Shown: piece by piece, positions 10,043 through 21,116 of the stretch
Position numbering within the stretch: the first letter of the stretch is position 1
Layout: every line of letters begins with the position of its first letter
NCBI RefSeq assembly: GCF_020080835.1
Contig: NC_058162.1
Span: 13,376,635-13,440,634 of the forward strand
Reading direction: 5' to 3'
Length of the DNA stretch: 64,000 nucleotides
Source: Cotesia glomerata
Lineage: Eukaryota > Arthropoda > Insecta > Hymenoptera > Braconidae
Translations under genes and position numbers: made by a program
The notes under the pieces: model-generated
Database searches by the model: none
Seen by the model: only the letters and a program-made list of their open reading frames with translations
What the model was told of the DNA's origin: nothing

Positions 10043-10570
10043 ACTTTTTTGATTTACCAGCGCATCATACGGAGTGGAGCGGGTTGTCATAACTAGGAAC
10101 GGGTGTACCCTCGGAGATAGTACTCCTACCCCAGTTCCCTGGGGCCTAGTCGACACTTAGCCAGTCCCGGAATACACGGACGGACTAGACTCGCTCGGGG
10201 CGGTGAAGATTCCAATCTCTAACACTCACTGCGTACTTCCTGATCAAGGCCCGAAGTGACTTGCTCCTGATCCACTGCTGCAATTTACACCTCGGCAGAG
10301 CAAGCTCACATTAGCCATGGCCCGCATCGTCGAAAATAATTGACACGGGTTCCGGGCACTCCCAGTGAGTTACAGCAGGAAACGATCGTCTTGCCAGGTC
10401 AGTTAGTGTGACCAACCCATTAAAGGGGAGTTTTGTCCACGGGAGCATTTTATTTGGCTCCTACCCTCTGTACCTCATCAACTAAGAAACTTAGCGTCAT
10501 CCAAGGACAACGAGCGTTCTCCCATCCGCTACGGGGAGACGCGCCTGGTAGAAGTTTTTCTCTTGCTGCA

Positions 10571-10571
10571 G

Positions 10572-10624
<53 letters not shown>
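10571..10624 (+). repeat. (GT)n microsatellite at LINE copy B 5' junction
   Basis: Pure gtgt with one gtat unit. Read on the element strand it is (ACAC/ACAT)n directly before the 5' end of copy B. Confidence 0.9.
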
Positions 10625-10826
10625 AGGCATATCAAGCTAGCAGTGGCAGAGCCCATCTTGGACGGTCATTATTATTGTTTTTTCGGAATCTAAACAAGCA
10701 ACAATATTCTAAATAGAGCAACTAATTAGCAACAAAAAGGCAACAAATTTAGCACCACAAATAAATTTTGTTGCTTGAATAATAAGTCAATGCCTGATAA
10801 ACAAGTCTATGGTAGCTTGGTAGACC

Positions 10827-11745
10827 TGTGTGTGTGTGTGTGTGTATGTGTGGATGTATGTAAACCTTGTATAACTTTCGAACGGCTAGACCGATTTGAT
10901 CGTGGTTGGTGCCATTCGAAAGCGCTTGACTGGTTTTATATTGTTAATATAATTTAGAACGATTTAGACTGTTAGATTTTGAGAAATCGCAAAAAAACTA
11001 CAAAAAAAAGTTTTTTTAAATGAGGTTTTAATAAAATAACTTTTAAACGGCTCTACTGACTAATTTAAAAAATCAATCAGCTCTTAACATAAAAAATTCA
11101 CGTCAATTGCTGCCAGTCCGGTCAAAATCGGTCGATTCGTTCGAGAGATATCGTAAAGAAAAGAAAACCGAAAGAAGGGTTTTTTCAAAGTTACTCCGAA
11201 ATTTCTGGTTCGATTAACTCAATTTTGCAGATTTCTTATGAAGCTTAAAAGACCGCGTTGAATGCCACTAACCAAGTGGAAATCGGTTCATTCATTCAAA
11301 AGTTATTGCGATTTGAAAAATTCAAAAAATAGTCTTTTATCAAACTTCTATCAAACTTTTAAGCTCAACGAGCTCAAAAGCATAGATAAGCTTCTTTTTT
11401 GAGCTCGGAAAGGTCAAAATGACACACTAATTGTATTTGTGAGCTCGAAGAGCTCAAAAACGACTTAAGTGCAATTTTAAGCGTTGAGGTGAACTTGACG
11501 ATTTTTTATGAGGCTCAGAAAACTGCGTCGAATGCCGCCAACCACGTGAAAATTGGTCCTTTCATTCAAAAGTTATTGCGGTTTTGAAATTCGAGAGATG
11601 GTGTTATGTGAAACTTCTATCAAACTTTTGAGCTCGAAGAGCTCAAAAACGGCATAAGTGTAATTTTTAGCGTTCAGGTATGAAATTATCGGGAAGTTGC
11701 AGGGATGGCCTTCAGGGTCAACCGTTTTCCTAATTTTTTTTATAG
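10827..11745 (+). repeat. Long non-coding dispersed repeat with GAGCTC palindromes, copy 1
   Basis: Opens with (TG)n/(TATG) and acctttgtataactttcgaacgg-like sequence and ends near gcagggatggccttcagggtcaaccg. Paired GAGCTC hexamers recur in the interior (11360-11660). A related copy in reverse orientation lies at 27655-28370. No protein-coding capacity is seen. Several segments repeat the phrase accgattt..cggtt with drifting spacers, so the unit may have grown by internal duplication. Confidence 0.6.
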
Positions 11746-11789
11746 AAACGCGAAAAAAATTTTCCAAAGACACCGCTATCATTGAAAGA

Positions 11790-13965
11790 TGATGGTTGGA
11801 CTCTTCCTCCGTGGATGGTACGGAGATGACTGAGTCGGAACCACGTAAACATTACTTCAATCCAGTCCATGTCTCGTCTCACGACGCCTACTTCTGGTTA
11901 CTGGTCCCTTTCTGCAATTTTTGCTTTCAGGCAGCGCTGCGCGTAGGATGCAACAGCTGACCAATTATCTTTTTTTCTGAGCATGCAGGCTATTAAGCTT
12001 TCGGGGAAGCGTGGCGCCAATAGTTTCTTCAGTGTTATTTTTGTAGTCCTTCCACCGATCACACTCGAAGAACGTGTGTTCGGCGTCGTCTAGGCAGTAT
12101 TTACACGTTGGCCTGCAGTGCAGCCCCATCTTGAAGAGATAGGCGTTGAACTTTCCGTGACCTGTCAATAGCTGGGTGAGAAAGAAATCCGCGTCCCCGT
12201 GCTTCCGCGAAAGCCTGAGGTTGATGTTTGGAATCAGTCCTGCTGTCCATCTACCCGTCTTTCCCGATGTCCATAGGTCCTGCCACTCTGGCTGCGTTTC
12301 CGCCATTATCCTCGTTCTTGCGTCATAGAGTTTTGCTCTTTCGAACGCTAATAGGTCGATGGGCGCGCTTCCAATATGACCAATACAGCCACTTCGGAAA
12401 CCGTCCGGTAGGCGCAGGCAACCCTGAGAGCACCTCGCCGCTGTACTGCCGCTATCTTTCGCCGGTAGGTCTTCTGCTTTAATATGTCTGCCCATATCTC
12501 CGCTCCATAAAGCAGTACCGAGTGGACTGCTTCTAGAAGAACTCTTCTCTCTTTTGTTCTTGTTCCCATAGTGTTGGTCATGATTCTTGCTAGGCTAGAC
12601 ACCGTCTTGTTAGCTTTCCTGCATGCACTGTCAAGGTGTTCGCGGAAAGATAGTTTCTCATCTATCATTATCCCTAGATAGCACAGGGCCCTTGTTGACG
12701 TCAGTATTACTCCTCCCATGTCCACAGTGAATGGTTTTGGGAACCATATTTGACGTGTCAGAACAACCATCTCGGTATTATGCTTGGCGAGTTTCAGGTG
12801 GTGTTCATCAAGCCAGGTCTCGACGGTGTCAATAGTTTCCCGAACTAGTAATTCGGCTTCTTTTACGCTGTCTACTATTATCGTGGCCGCAACGTCTTCT
12901 GCAAAGCCCGTTAGCTCTACTTGCTTTGGTAACGGGATTTCAAGAAGCTCGTCGTAGTCTGCGTTCCATAGATCGGGCCTCATTATTGAGCCTTGCGATA
13001 CGCCAGCCGTTATGGCGTATTGTTGTGGGCCTTCCGTAGTTTCCGCTAATAGCTTTCTTTCGTCCAGGTAGGTGTCGACTAGTGCTAGATTCTCTGGCTC
13101 CGCGTCAAATTTGTGCTCCTTAGCGTTTAAAATATCTCTCCAATTTGCGCTGTTAAAGGCGTTTTTGACGTCAAGCGTGAGGAGAAGGCATACTTTACGA
13201 ACTTCGAGGCTACCAGACCATGCTTGTGTTGCTGTCTTTATGACTTTCTCGATCGCTCCGACTGTCGATCGACCTTTCCGGAAGGCATGTTGGTTGGTGG
13301 CAAAGCCTCCAGCACGGTCGACGACGTTGCAAAGTCTTTCTTTGTATAAGCTTCTCAGGCAGTTTTCCAGCAATGTCCAGCATGCAGAGTGGTCTAAACG
13401 ACGAAGGTGTTACGGAAGTTCCCTTACCTTTGTCTAAGAGAACTAATCTCTGCCGCTTCCAGACCGCAAGAAAAGTGCCAGTTGTCAAGCATGCATTGTA
13501 AAAGTTCAGAAGTATGTCTGGGTATTCCAGGGCTACAGTCTTGATTACCGATGCCGGGATGCTATAAGGGGCCAGGTGTCTTTCCTGTCTTGAAAGACTT
13601 AGCCGCTTCTTGTAGTTCCTTGATTGTAAAGGGTGTTGCTTCGCCGTTTTTAACGTATTGTTTTTTCTCCCGCGGCGGGTGTTTGGGGAAAAGCTCCGCT
13701 ACAATGCTGTCCATTAGGGCAGGTGACTTCGGCGCTTCTGGTGAAGCTTTTCCAAGTCATTCGGTGACAATTTAGTAGACTTTACCTCACATGTCCTTGT
13801 CGAGATCATTACAGATCTCTTTCCACAAACTTGCTTTATTTGCTTTGATGGCTCTGTTTAACGTCTTTTTGGCCTGCTTATACTCGTTTAAATGTAAGTC
13901 TTGTGTAGTTTCAAGCAGCGTTTCGCAGCTTTCGTTGCGTGGCGACATAGCTTATGGCATCTTTT
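11790..13965 (-). mobile_element. R1-type LINE fragment, copy C (different subfamily), decayed
   Basis: Minus-strand remnant covering the end of the endonuclease linker, the reverse transcriptase and the C-terminal zinc-knuckle region, followed by about 170 bp of probable 3' UTR. Its protein is clearly diverged from copies A, B and D, for example NQHAFRKGRSTVGAIE. It is 5'-truncated near 13965, where AT-rich DNA begins. Frames change repeatedly. Confidence 0.75.
11965..13560 (-). pseudogene. LINE reverse transcriptase, frameshifted and catalytically altered
   Basis: Readable blocks in order are: TGTFLAVWKRQRLVLLDKGK, SSFRPLCMLDIAGK, a central reverse transcriptase of 341 codons (12348-13373) with TLDVKNAFNSANW and AGVSQGSI, and a C-terminal block (11965-12495) with CKYCLDDAEHTFFECDRW, a CX2CX8HX4C motif. 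The catalytic box reads FAED where F/YADD is expected, and VPQG has become VSQG. With three or more frame breaks this copy is inactive. Confidence 0.8.
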
Positions 13966-14856
13966 ACGAATTAAAAAAAATTTTTTTTTAAGTAAAAAAA
14001 AATTTTTCAAAAATTTTTCAATTTTTTTTTTCTAATTTTCGATTTTTGTCAATTCACCAAGGCAATAATACAGAACTAAGAGAAAAATGAATAAAAATTT
14101 TTTCTATTTCTGATGAAAATTATGACTTTTTCAGAGCGAAATTCATGCTTCTTTAATTTTATCAAAAATTCAATAAAGTGGAAAATAAACGGTTCGCTAG
14201 ATTTAATTGAAAGTTTTGTGGGTATATTAAACAGTAAAAGGCACACTCAACATTAGTGGTTTCCGCGATATTGTTGATTAGGTGCTTGATTTTCCAAAAA
14301 ACCGCAAAAACCCCTCTTAAGTTGCATTTTAAAATTCATCTAATAGATGTAAAAAAGTTTTTTTTATAAATCACTAGCCAATCCTTGTAGGGAATTTATT
14401 CAAGTTTTCGAAACCAACCTTAAATTTATTCTGCGCTTATTGGTTGCTGAGATATTCGTAATCAAAGACAAAATGATCTTTTTCCATCAAATCACCGATA
14501 TCTCAGCAAGAAATTCTCGTATCAAGATTTTAAAAAAACCAAATTAAAGCTGAATAAACCAATGATCTGGTCCATATGAAGGTTAAGTCAAAAAATTAAA
14601 AAAAAAAAACTAAAAAAATTAAGAAAATTTTTTGTTCGGTGGTTTTCTTAAGATCACTCGAATAAACATTTCCAATGAAATTATGAAACTCAGATCAAAA
14701 AACTAGACACTTAGAGCTGCAGTTTGCTTTTTTTTTTTATTTGCTGTACGACCATTTTTCTACAAGTAAGAGCCTGTTGAGAATCCCCCATGAATTTGGA
14801 TTTTTTTCTTGCTCCCTTAATTTTTGTTAGAAGTGTATATGGGCACTTGAGAGTAA
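13966..14856. other. AT-rich non-coding DNA
   Basis: Long A and T runs and a cluster of sentences such as aaccgatatctcagcaag typical of dispersed AT-rich repeats. No coding region, RNA gene or clear terminal repeat was found. Confidence 0.5.
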
Positions 14857-15253
14857 TTAAGAGTAATTAAGAGTACCAGCTCCTTGGTACAATTTAGTCA
14901 CAATCGGATTGCAAATATTGCCCAGTTCCTTTTGTTTCTGCTCGTACTCCTCCTTCTCAGCCAGCTGGTTAGCATCGAGCCACTTAATAATTTCATTGCA
15001 TTTATCAAGGACAGTGTTTGTCAGCGGCGCTGATTTTATCCTTGAGCTTCTCATCCTCAACCGTGCTCTTCATATTAAAGCAGTAGGACTCAAGTTCTTA
15101 GACGGAATAGTCTCCTTCTGTTTCTCATCCTCATTCTTGTACTTCTTAGCTTCATTGACCATGCGCTCACTTTCCTCCCTGCTAAGCCGTCCTTTGTCGT
15201 TGGTGATGGTGATCTTGTTCTCCTTACCAGACATCTTTTCATGGGGAGTTTGA
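14857..15253 (-). pseudogene. Hsp70/Hsc70 C-terminal fragment
   Basis: Two overlapping frames reproduce the C-terminal substrate-binding lid of cytosolic Hsp70: GKENKITITNDKGRLS, ERMVNEAKKYKNEDEKQKET, then KCNEIIKWLDANQLAEKEEY and NPIVTKLYQGAG. Single-base indels shift the frame within the block encoding YCFNMKSTVEDE and again before TVLDKC. The fragment lacks the ATPase domain and the usual C-terminal EEVD. No intron is seen, which is consistent either with an intronless Hsp70 parent or a truncated retrocopy. Confidence 0.85.
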
Positions 15254-15682
15254 AAACTTTGCGTCGCAATGCTCAACTAATTTCGCTAATATCTAAGCAG
15301 CGGTTAACTCGAAGCGTGGAACCGTCAAATGCATAAGCAGTGCCACCTTGGTCTTGGATCAAAGCAGCGTAGCCTTTAGATATGAATAACAAATGAGTAA
15401 TATGCGATGATGAAATAAAAAAAAAATGCTAATATGATTGTTAAAAACTTATCTACAAAATGTCTCTTATTGATATACGATGTAACTTCAAAATTTTAGA
15501 ATACAAAAGCATTTTAAAAAGTCGTAAACATTATATTTGTAGAAACGAATGTCGAGAAGCAGTGATCTACAAGAGATACAAAAATATGAAAAAACGTTTT
15601 AGATAGATGGACTAATGCTCTAAAAAATCGTCCCGGATGTTGATAATGGTATCCTTAATAGTTCAGAAGATGTCAGTTCATT
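15254..15682. other. Non-coding DNA left of the BEL element
   Basis: AT-rich, no gene. A 12-codon minus-strand stretch near 15300-15340 (HLTVPRFELTAA) resembles the conserved block between reverse transcriptase and RNase H of BEL/Pao, but it is too short to annotate as a fragment. Confidence 0.4.
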
Positions 15683-15687
15683 GGTTG

Positions 15688-16343
15688 TGTAAAATGCTGA
15701 AAATGCAAGAAAGCGGAGGATCAGGTTTTGGTCTGGATATCTCAATTAAAACAGGAGGGAAATTTTATAAAAAATTAACACTATAAATTTATTTACACTA
15801 AATACAAGTTATATTTAATATGTTAATCTGCGGATTGTTCAAATAAAAGCGGATAAATAAAGCACTGCGTGAATAATAAAGCGAAGCCGGTTGACACGTG
15901 GTTGATCATACTGCCGGCACTGGAAAAGCAGAGAATCAATCGCACAAATAACACAATTTATCTGTAACAAACTAAAGCGGATTAATAACAATCAATTTAA
16001 GCAAATTAAATTAAATTAAATTATTAAATAAGCGAATTGCGGTTTATTTACAAAATGCGGAAGTAAAAAAATACTAATGGCGACTTGATGCAGCGAAAGC
16101 GTGGAATCAAAAGATAAAAATAATAATAATGCGTTTTCTTCCTCGTTGACTTGGGAAAGAAGGCTGATTGCCCATGTCAGCGGAGCGATCAGTCAATCAC
16201 ACCACCAAGACATGGCGTGATCAGTCAAGCTAAGCTTTCATCGGCGGTTAGATTTTGCGGGAACTAGCGGTAGACAGGTGCGGCTCGTGAAATTGGGAGT
16301 CCTCCAGGGGCGACTTTATCGCGGCTGGGCCTGTTCACTGAAC
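15688..16343 (-). repeat. BEL element 3' LTR
   Basis: About 656 bp, from tgtaaaatgctgaaaatgc to gttcactgaac, matching 20355-20997. The two LTRs differ by scattered substitutions and short indels, for example near 16005-16020 where one carries an extra attaaatta stretch. Confidence 0.9.
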
Positions 16344-16565
16344 GTTTTCCCCCGGGTTGGCGGCTGCGTCGACAAGATCGTCTTCTTCATACGTTAGCGG
16401 CAAGACACAGAGCTTTGTAATTGGACGTACTAGCTCTGTGTTAACTATCTTGACAGTTACCACGCGGACTTGTCCATTTTCCCCTGGATGGAGAGCGATG
16501 ACTTTGGCTAATGGCCACTTGGTTGGCGGGAGATCTTCAGTGGTGATCAGTACAACTGAACCCAC
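16335..16565 (-). pseudogene. BEL pol C-terminus (DUF5641-like)
   Basis: Seventy-six codons with VLITTEDLPPTKWPLAKVI and VVTVKIVNTELVRPI, the pattern of the domain that follows integrase in BEL/Pao polyproteins (W-x-LG-x-V at family level). The end of the frame runs to the LTR edge. It is separated from the integrase block by unreadable, frameshifted sequence (16566-17032). Confidence 0.75.
16344..16357 (-). other. BEL polypurine tract
   Basis: On the minus strand GGGGGAAAACG directly precedes the 3' LTR. This is the position and composition of a plus-strand primer. Confidence 0.7.
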
Positions 16566-17032
16566 TTTGATCTCGTTGCGTTGATGATGCCACTTTGAAA
16601 TGGCTTAGTAGCGGTGGATGCAGTCCTGATAATAGCGTTTCCAGAAATGTTGAACCATTTGCTGGACTTGTTCCTAATGCGAGAGCCGAGCGAGTTGTAC
16701 TTCTGTCAGCGATGGCTCTGGAACTGCGGTTAGTGACTGTCCGATTAAGAAATGACCTGGTGTCAGTACTGCCAGGTCAGCAGGATCTTCATTCAGCGGT
16801 GTAAGCGGTCTGGAGTTCAAGATCGCTTAAATTTGAGCCAGTAGCGTTGAATATTGCTCAAGCGATTGTTCTTCGAAGATGAAACTTAATAGATTTCACA
16901 GCGGATTCCCTTTTTCCTCCAAAATGTGGAGCTCCAGGCAGATTAAACTTTCAGTTCGTGCCATCTTGAGCGATTAAAACTAATAATTATCAAAGTGTGC
17001 GGGATCCTGCAGCGAATAGTGGTCTTAGCTCT

Positions 17033-18637
17033 TTATCTGCCCCTACAAAGTTGGTTCCACAGTCTAAGAGAATGACAGATACCTCGGCGACTAGTAAATT
17101 GGCGATAAGCAGCGATGAAGGCGGCAGCGGTGTAGTCAGTGACTAGCTCTAGATGTACAGCTGAGCTGAACATGCAGAAAAAGACTGCAATCCAGCCTTT
17201 GTATGTTTTTGCGCCTCGTCCTTGAAAAGTTTTCAGTATGATGGGTCCAGCGAAGTCGAGTCCTGTATGCACGAAAGCTCTAGTTGGCTGCACTCGTACG
17301 GCAGGTAGTTGACGCATCAACTGTTGAGCGCGTTCTCCACGGTGTCTCGTGCAGATAGTGGAGCATAGTATGAATGATCTGATTCGAACACGGCCTCCAA
17401 TGATCCAGACATTCTTGCGTAAGTCAGCAAGCGTAAGCTGAGTACCTCCGTGAAGGGTTTTGCGGTGCAAATCATCAATCAAGATTGATGTAAGCGGTGA
17501 CTGTCGTGGTGGAATCGCTGGACGCTTTTCTTCTGGGTCCAGCAATGCGTGTTTCAAGCGGCCACCAACTCTCAGGACTGCTTGACGGTCGATGAATGGA
17601 GTCAGCTTGGTGATGCAGTTATTTTTCAGCAGACCATCACCATCTTGAAGCATGTGAATCTCTCTAGCGAAGTATTGTCCTTGAGTGAACTTAATCAAGG
17701 TCAATTTAGCGCGCTCCAAGTCTGAAGGAGTGAGCGGGTAGGCCAGCGAAGATTGTGGAAATCTTTTGAAGCGGTCGATGACACGATGCCAGATGCTGAG
17801 CTTTCTTAGCAGTGGGAACAGCTGCTTGTAATGCGATAGTAATTGTTGGAGCAGGCAGTTTTCTGCTTTCCAAGTTACTAGTGTCAGACCTTGGTGTTCT
17901 CCTCGATGCGTTGCGTCGTCAGCTGGAAGCTCCAGAGTGGGCCAAGAGGATTCTGGTCCATGAAGCCAAGTCGGTCCATGCCACCAGAGATCGTGTTGTT
18001 TTAGCTTTAGCGTTGGTATACCTCTTGAAGCGCAGTCAGCGGGGTTTTGTTTTCCTGGAATAAATTTCCAGGAGACATCTAGAAGCGTTTCTTGGATTTT
18101 TCCTACTCTATTGCGGCCGAATTTCTTCCAGTGGGTTGCTGGACTTTTAATCCATGCGAGAGTCATAGCGGAGTCAATCCAGAGATTTAACCTGATATTT
18201 TCAAGCGACTTAACTTCCTTGACATGAAGTATCAGTTGTGTAAGCAACCATAAAGCAGATAATTCAAAGCGTGGAATTGTCATGGTCTTTAGCGGTGCTA
18301 CTTGCGTTTTTGAACACAAAAGTGAGACCTTTGTCTTCCCATCAGCGTCAGTGACTCTCAAATAAACAGCGGCAGCCATAGCGTTTTGCCAAGTGTCTGA
18401 GAACCCGTGCAATTTTATTGTTGCTCCAGGTGCAATATTATTCCAGCGTGGAACGCGGATGAATTTGATGTTTCGAAGATCCTCGCGGTATCCAGTCCAT
18501 TTATAAATGAGTGATGGTGACAATTGTTCATCCCATGACACTATATCTAGCCACAGATCTTGCATGAAGGTCTTGGCTTTGACGACAATTGGTGCGAGAA
18601 GTCCTAGCGGGTCATACAGCTCAGCGATTTCAGACAA
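17033..18637 (-). pseudogene. BEL pol: reverse transcriptase end, RNase H, integrase start
   Basis: A 534-codon open block. It begins in the reverse transcriptase/RNase H linker (EIAELYDPLGLLAPIVVKAK, MTIPRFELSALWLL) and continues with RNase H-like LWIDSAMTLAWIKS. The integrase zinc-binding region (HRKTLHGG..CSTICTRH) is followed by the first catalytic Asp in TGLDFAGPI. The reading then fails at SLRLWNQLCRGR, where the second integrase motif (DCGTNFVGAD in the next frame) should begin. The integrase core therefore cannot be made intact. Confidence 0.88.
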
Positions 18638-18727
18638 AATAGCTCTTTTTGTCTTAGGTGACTCTGGCGGTAGCGTGTACTTGAACTGGAGAGCGTCAGT
18701 GTTTTAATTTCAGTACACGCCCAGGAA

Positions 18728-19537
18728 CTAAACTAGTGCATCACTGATTTCTTTAAGCGGTGTTTCTAGCTGCTTTTCTGGAGCGACTTCAGCGAGTAGT
18801 CTTGGACTATTGCTAGCCCATTTGGTAAGCGGGAAGCAGCCTGCTGCGCACAGTGCTTTTGTTTGCACTCCAACTCTGATAGCGTCTTGTTCGTTGTCTG
18901 CTCCACCGTAAATATCATCTACGAAGCGTGTTTTCAACATTGGAGCAACAACTAGCGGAAAGCGGTGTCCTTCATCCTTGACTAGTTGGATGAGCACACG
19001 TACAGCGTCAAAAGGTGCACTAGCGGTTCCGTAGGTGACTGTCTTGAGACAGTAAGCGTCTACTAGGTCATTCTCATCTATCCAGAGAATGCACTGAAGC
19101 GGCCAATCAAGCGAATCAACTTCAATCTGTCTGAACATCTTGGTGATGTCAGTAGCGAATAGAAACCTTTTGCAGCGGATTCTCAACATCACGTCGAAGT
19201 TGTCAATTTGCGTTTTGGTTCCTGCGTCGAGGATTTCGTTCAATGAAATTCCTGTAGATGTTGCACAAGAACCGTTGAAGACTGTGCAGAGCTTCGTAGT
19301 GATGCTATCAAGCTTTAATACCCCATGGTGAGGCTAGAAGTAATCGTTTGCGGGCAAGTCGTTGATTGGAACTCGTACCATGTATTCTAGTTGTATGTAT
19401 TCTGCCATGAACGCACGGCACATGTCAGAATATTCTTTTTCTTGCAACAAGCGGGTTATTAATCTGCAGAGTGACCCCATGGCTGCGTTGGTAGAGTCGC
19501 TAAGTTGATTCTCGGGGGCTTTAAGCGGTAATTTCAC
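18728..19537 (-). pseudogene. BEL reverse transcriptase core, frameshifted
   Basis: Minus-strand blocks 19334-19537 (YMVRVPINDLPANDYF) and 18728-19243 form the palm. They contain FLFATDITKMFRQIEV, YGTASAPFDAVRVL and the catalytic FVDDIYGG. A frameshift separates the two blocks near 19245-19335, and another divides this part from the block starting at 18637. Confidence 0.85.
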
Positions 19538-20110
19538 TACATAGCGTCTATCAGGCTGTCGATAACGCGTTTACCAAAGTGAACTTCACATTCGTCTTTC
19601 TTAGCGGTGTTGAGCGGTGAATTACCTAATGGAACCTCTTCCTGCTCCCAAAACTTTGCGATAGCGTCTTGTAATGATGTGTCTAATGACGCATGTAATG
19701 CTGCGTGTGACGTGGAAGCGTGTTTAGCGGTGACAGCTCCATAGACAATCCAACCAAGCGTGGTGGATTGTGCAATCGGAGAATTGCGAATTCCACGTTT
19801 AATCTCAGCGTTTATGATCTGTGTGGCTGGTGATTCACCTAGAATAATGTCTACAGGACGCGGCTGTATATAATGCGAGTCAGCGAGCTTTCGATTCTCA
19901 AAATGCGGCCATATCGGATCATCGATCACGAACGATGGAAGATCTACCGTCAGTGATTGGTAGAATATGCATGCTGACATTCATTGATGCAGTCGTACAC
20001 GCGTGGTGACGTTGACCACATTTTCGGCAATCTTGAGCGGTCTTGCAGTCTGCGGCGCGGTGCGGAATACGACAGTTGAAGCACAAGTTGCATTTTTCAA
20101 CTATCTTGCG
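19537..20110 (-). pseudogene. BEL zinc knuckle and protease remnant
   Basis: At 19995-20095 the minus strand encodes CNLCFNCRIPHRAADC and CRKCGQRHHAC, the Gag-Pol zinc knuckle. After a +1 frame change near 19980 a 147-codon block follows (LTVDLPSF, PVDIILGE, IAQSTTLGWIVYG), which corresponds to the C-terminal half of the BEL protease domain. The DSG catalytic motif expected between these two blocks is absent, so a deletion has removed the protease active site. Confidence 0.8.
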
Positions 20111-20333
20111 TAGTTTTCCGTAAAGAAGTTATTTTAGAACCGAAGTCGAGTTTTCAGTCTTAATAAAGCGGAAAGTTCAGCGTACCAGTGTAAGAATGAC
20201 TACCAGGAGCAGCACCCGATGTGCTCCGCGATGCTCCTGACACTCGACCCTTCCTAGCGGTAATAAACTTCACTCTCACAATACAATTATTAGCGTTATA
20301 ATTAATTTAAATTAATTGAGATAGAGCCAGCCT

Positions 20334-20354
20334 GATCCGGCTCGAGGGACCAAA
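20334..20354 (-). other. BEL primer binding site, tRNA-Tyr-like
   Basis: Immediately inside the 5' LTR the minus strand reads TGGTCCCTCGAGCCGGATC. This is the complement of a tRNA 3' end resembling metazoan tRNA-Tyr (..CCGGCTCGAAGGACCA), with one mismatch over 18 positions. Assignment rests on recalled tRNA sequence and needs a direct match to the host tRNA. Confidence 0.6.
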
Positions 20355-20997
20355 TGTAAATTGCTGAAAATGCGGGAAAGCGGAAGATCAGGTTTTCGTC
20401 AGGATATCTCAATTAAAACGCGGGAATATTATTAAAAATTAACACTATAAATTTATTTACACTGAATACAAGTTACTCAATATGTTAATTTGCAGATTGT
20501 TCGAATAAAAGCGGATAAATAAAGCACTGCGTGAATAATAAAGCGAAGCCGGTTGACACGTGGTTGATCATACTGCCGGCACTGGAAAAGCAGAGAATTA
20601 ATTGCACAAATAACACAATTCATCTGTTACAATCTAAAGAGGATTAATAACAATTAATTTAAGCAAATTAAATTATAAAATAAGCGAAATGCAGTTTAGT
20701 TAAGAAAAAGCGGGAGTAAAGAAATACTAATGGCGACCTGATGCAGCGAAAGCGTGGAAACGTAAGATAAAAATAATAATAATGCGTCTTCTCCCTCGTC
20801 AACTTGGGGAAAAAGGCTGATTGCGCATGTCAGCGGAGCGATCAGCCAATCACACCACCGCGACATGGCGTGATCAGTCAAGCTAAGCTTTCATAGGCGG
20901 TTAGTTTTTGCGGGAACTAGCGGTAGACAGGTGCGGCTCGTGAAATTGGGAGTCCCCTAGGGGCGACTTCATCGCGGCTGGGCCTGTTCACTAAACA
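20355..20997 (-). repeat. BEL element 5' LTR
   Basis: About 643 bp, partner of 15688-16343. It ends ctaaaca at 20997, directly followed by the GGTTG duplication. Only about 230 bp separate this LTR from the zinc knuckle, showing that most of gag was deleted. Confidence 0.9.
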
Positions 20998-21116
20998 GGT
21001 TGATATATCGAGTTTTTACTGCACCTCGTAAAGTAAACTATTGAAAATAGGTCTGAAAAAATGAAAATAATTTTTTTTTTCATTTTAATGTGCATAGTCG
21101 TTTTTTTCATTTCAAG

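Larger units (their letters stand above)
7842..10571 (-). mobile_element. R1-clade (Waldo-like) LINE, copy B, 3'-truncated
   Basis: Read on the minus strand: a 5' UTR of about 530 bp, ORF1, then the first part of ORF2, ending abruptly at about 7842 against the possible LTR. The 5' end abuts (CA)n at 10571-10624, the same microsatellite class found at the 3' ends of the other copies, so this end may be the genuine element start. Frameshifts and stops make it a dead copy. The ORF1/ORF2 ATGA overlap is preserved at 8939-8942. Confidence 0.8.
15688..20997 (-). mobile_element. BEL/Pao LTR retrotransposon, complete ends, defective interior
   Basis: A 5.3-kb element on the minus strand bounded by two LTRs of about 650 bp. 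It is flanked by the 5-bp direct duplication GGTTG (15683-15687 and 20998-21002), which is the usual BEL/Pao duplication length. The interior encodes zinc knuckle, protease C-terminal part, reverse transcriptase, RNase H, integrase and a C-terminal DUF5641-like domain. Most of gag and the protease active site are missing, and pol is broken by frameshifts. LTRs differ by several percent by eye, so the copy is older than the Gypsy elements further right. Confidence 0.92.

Noticed and set aside
10433..10693. Open frames crossing the (GT)n tract on both strands
   Set aside because: Produced by the dinucleotide repeat, which lacks stops in several frames.
15290..15345. HLTVPRFELTAA, a BEL-like 12-residue match
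   Set aside because: Too short and no extension on either side, so not called as a fragment.
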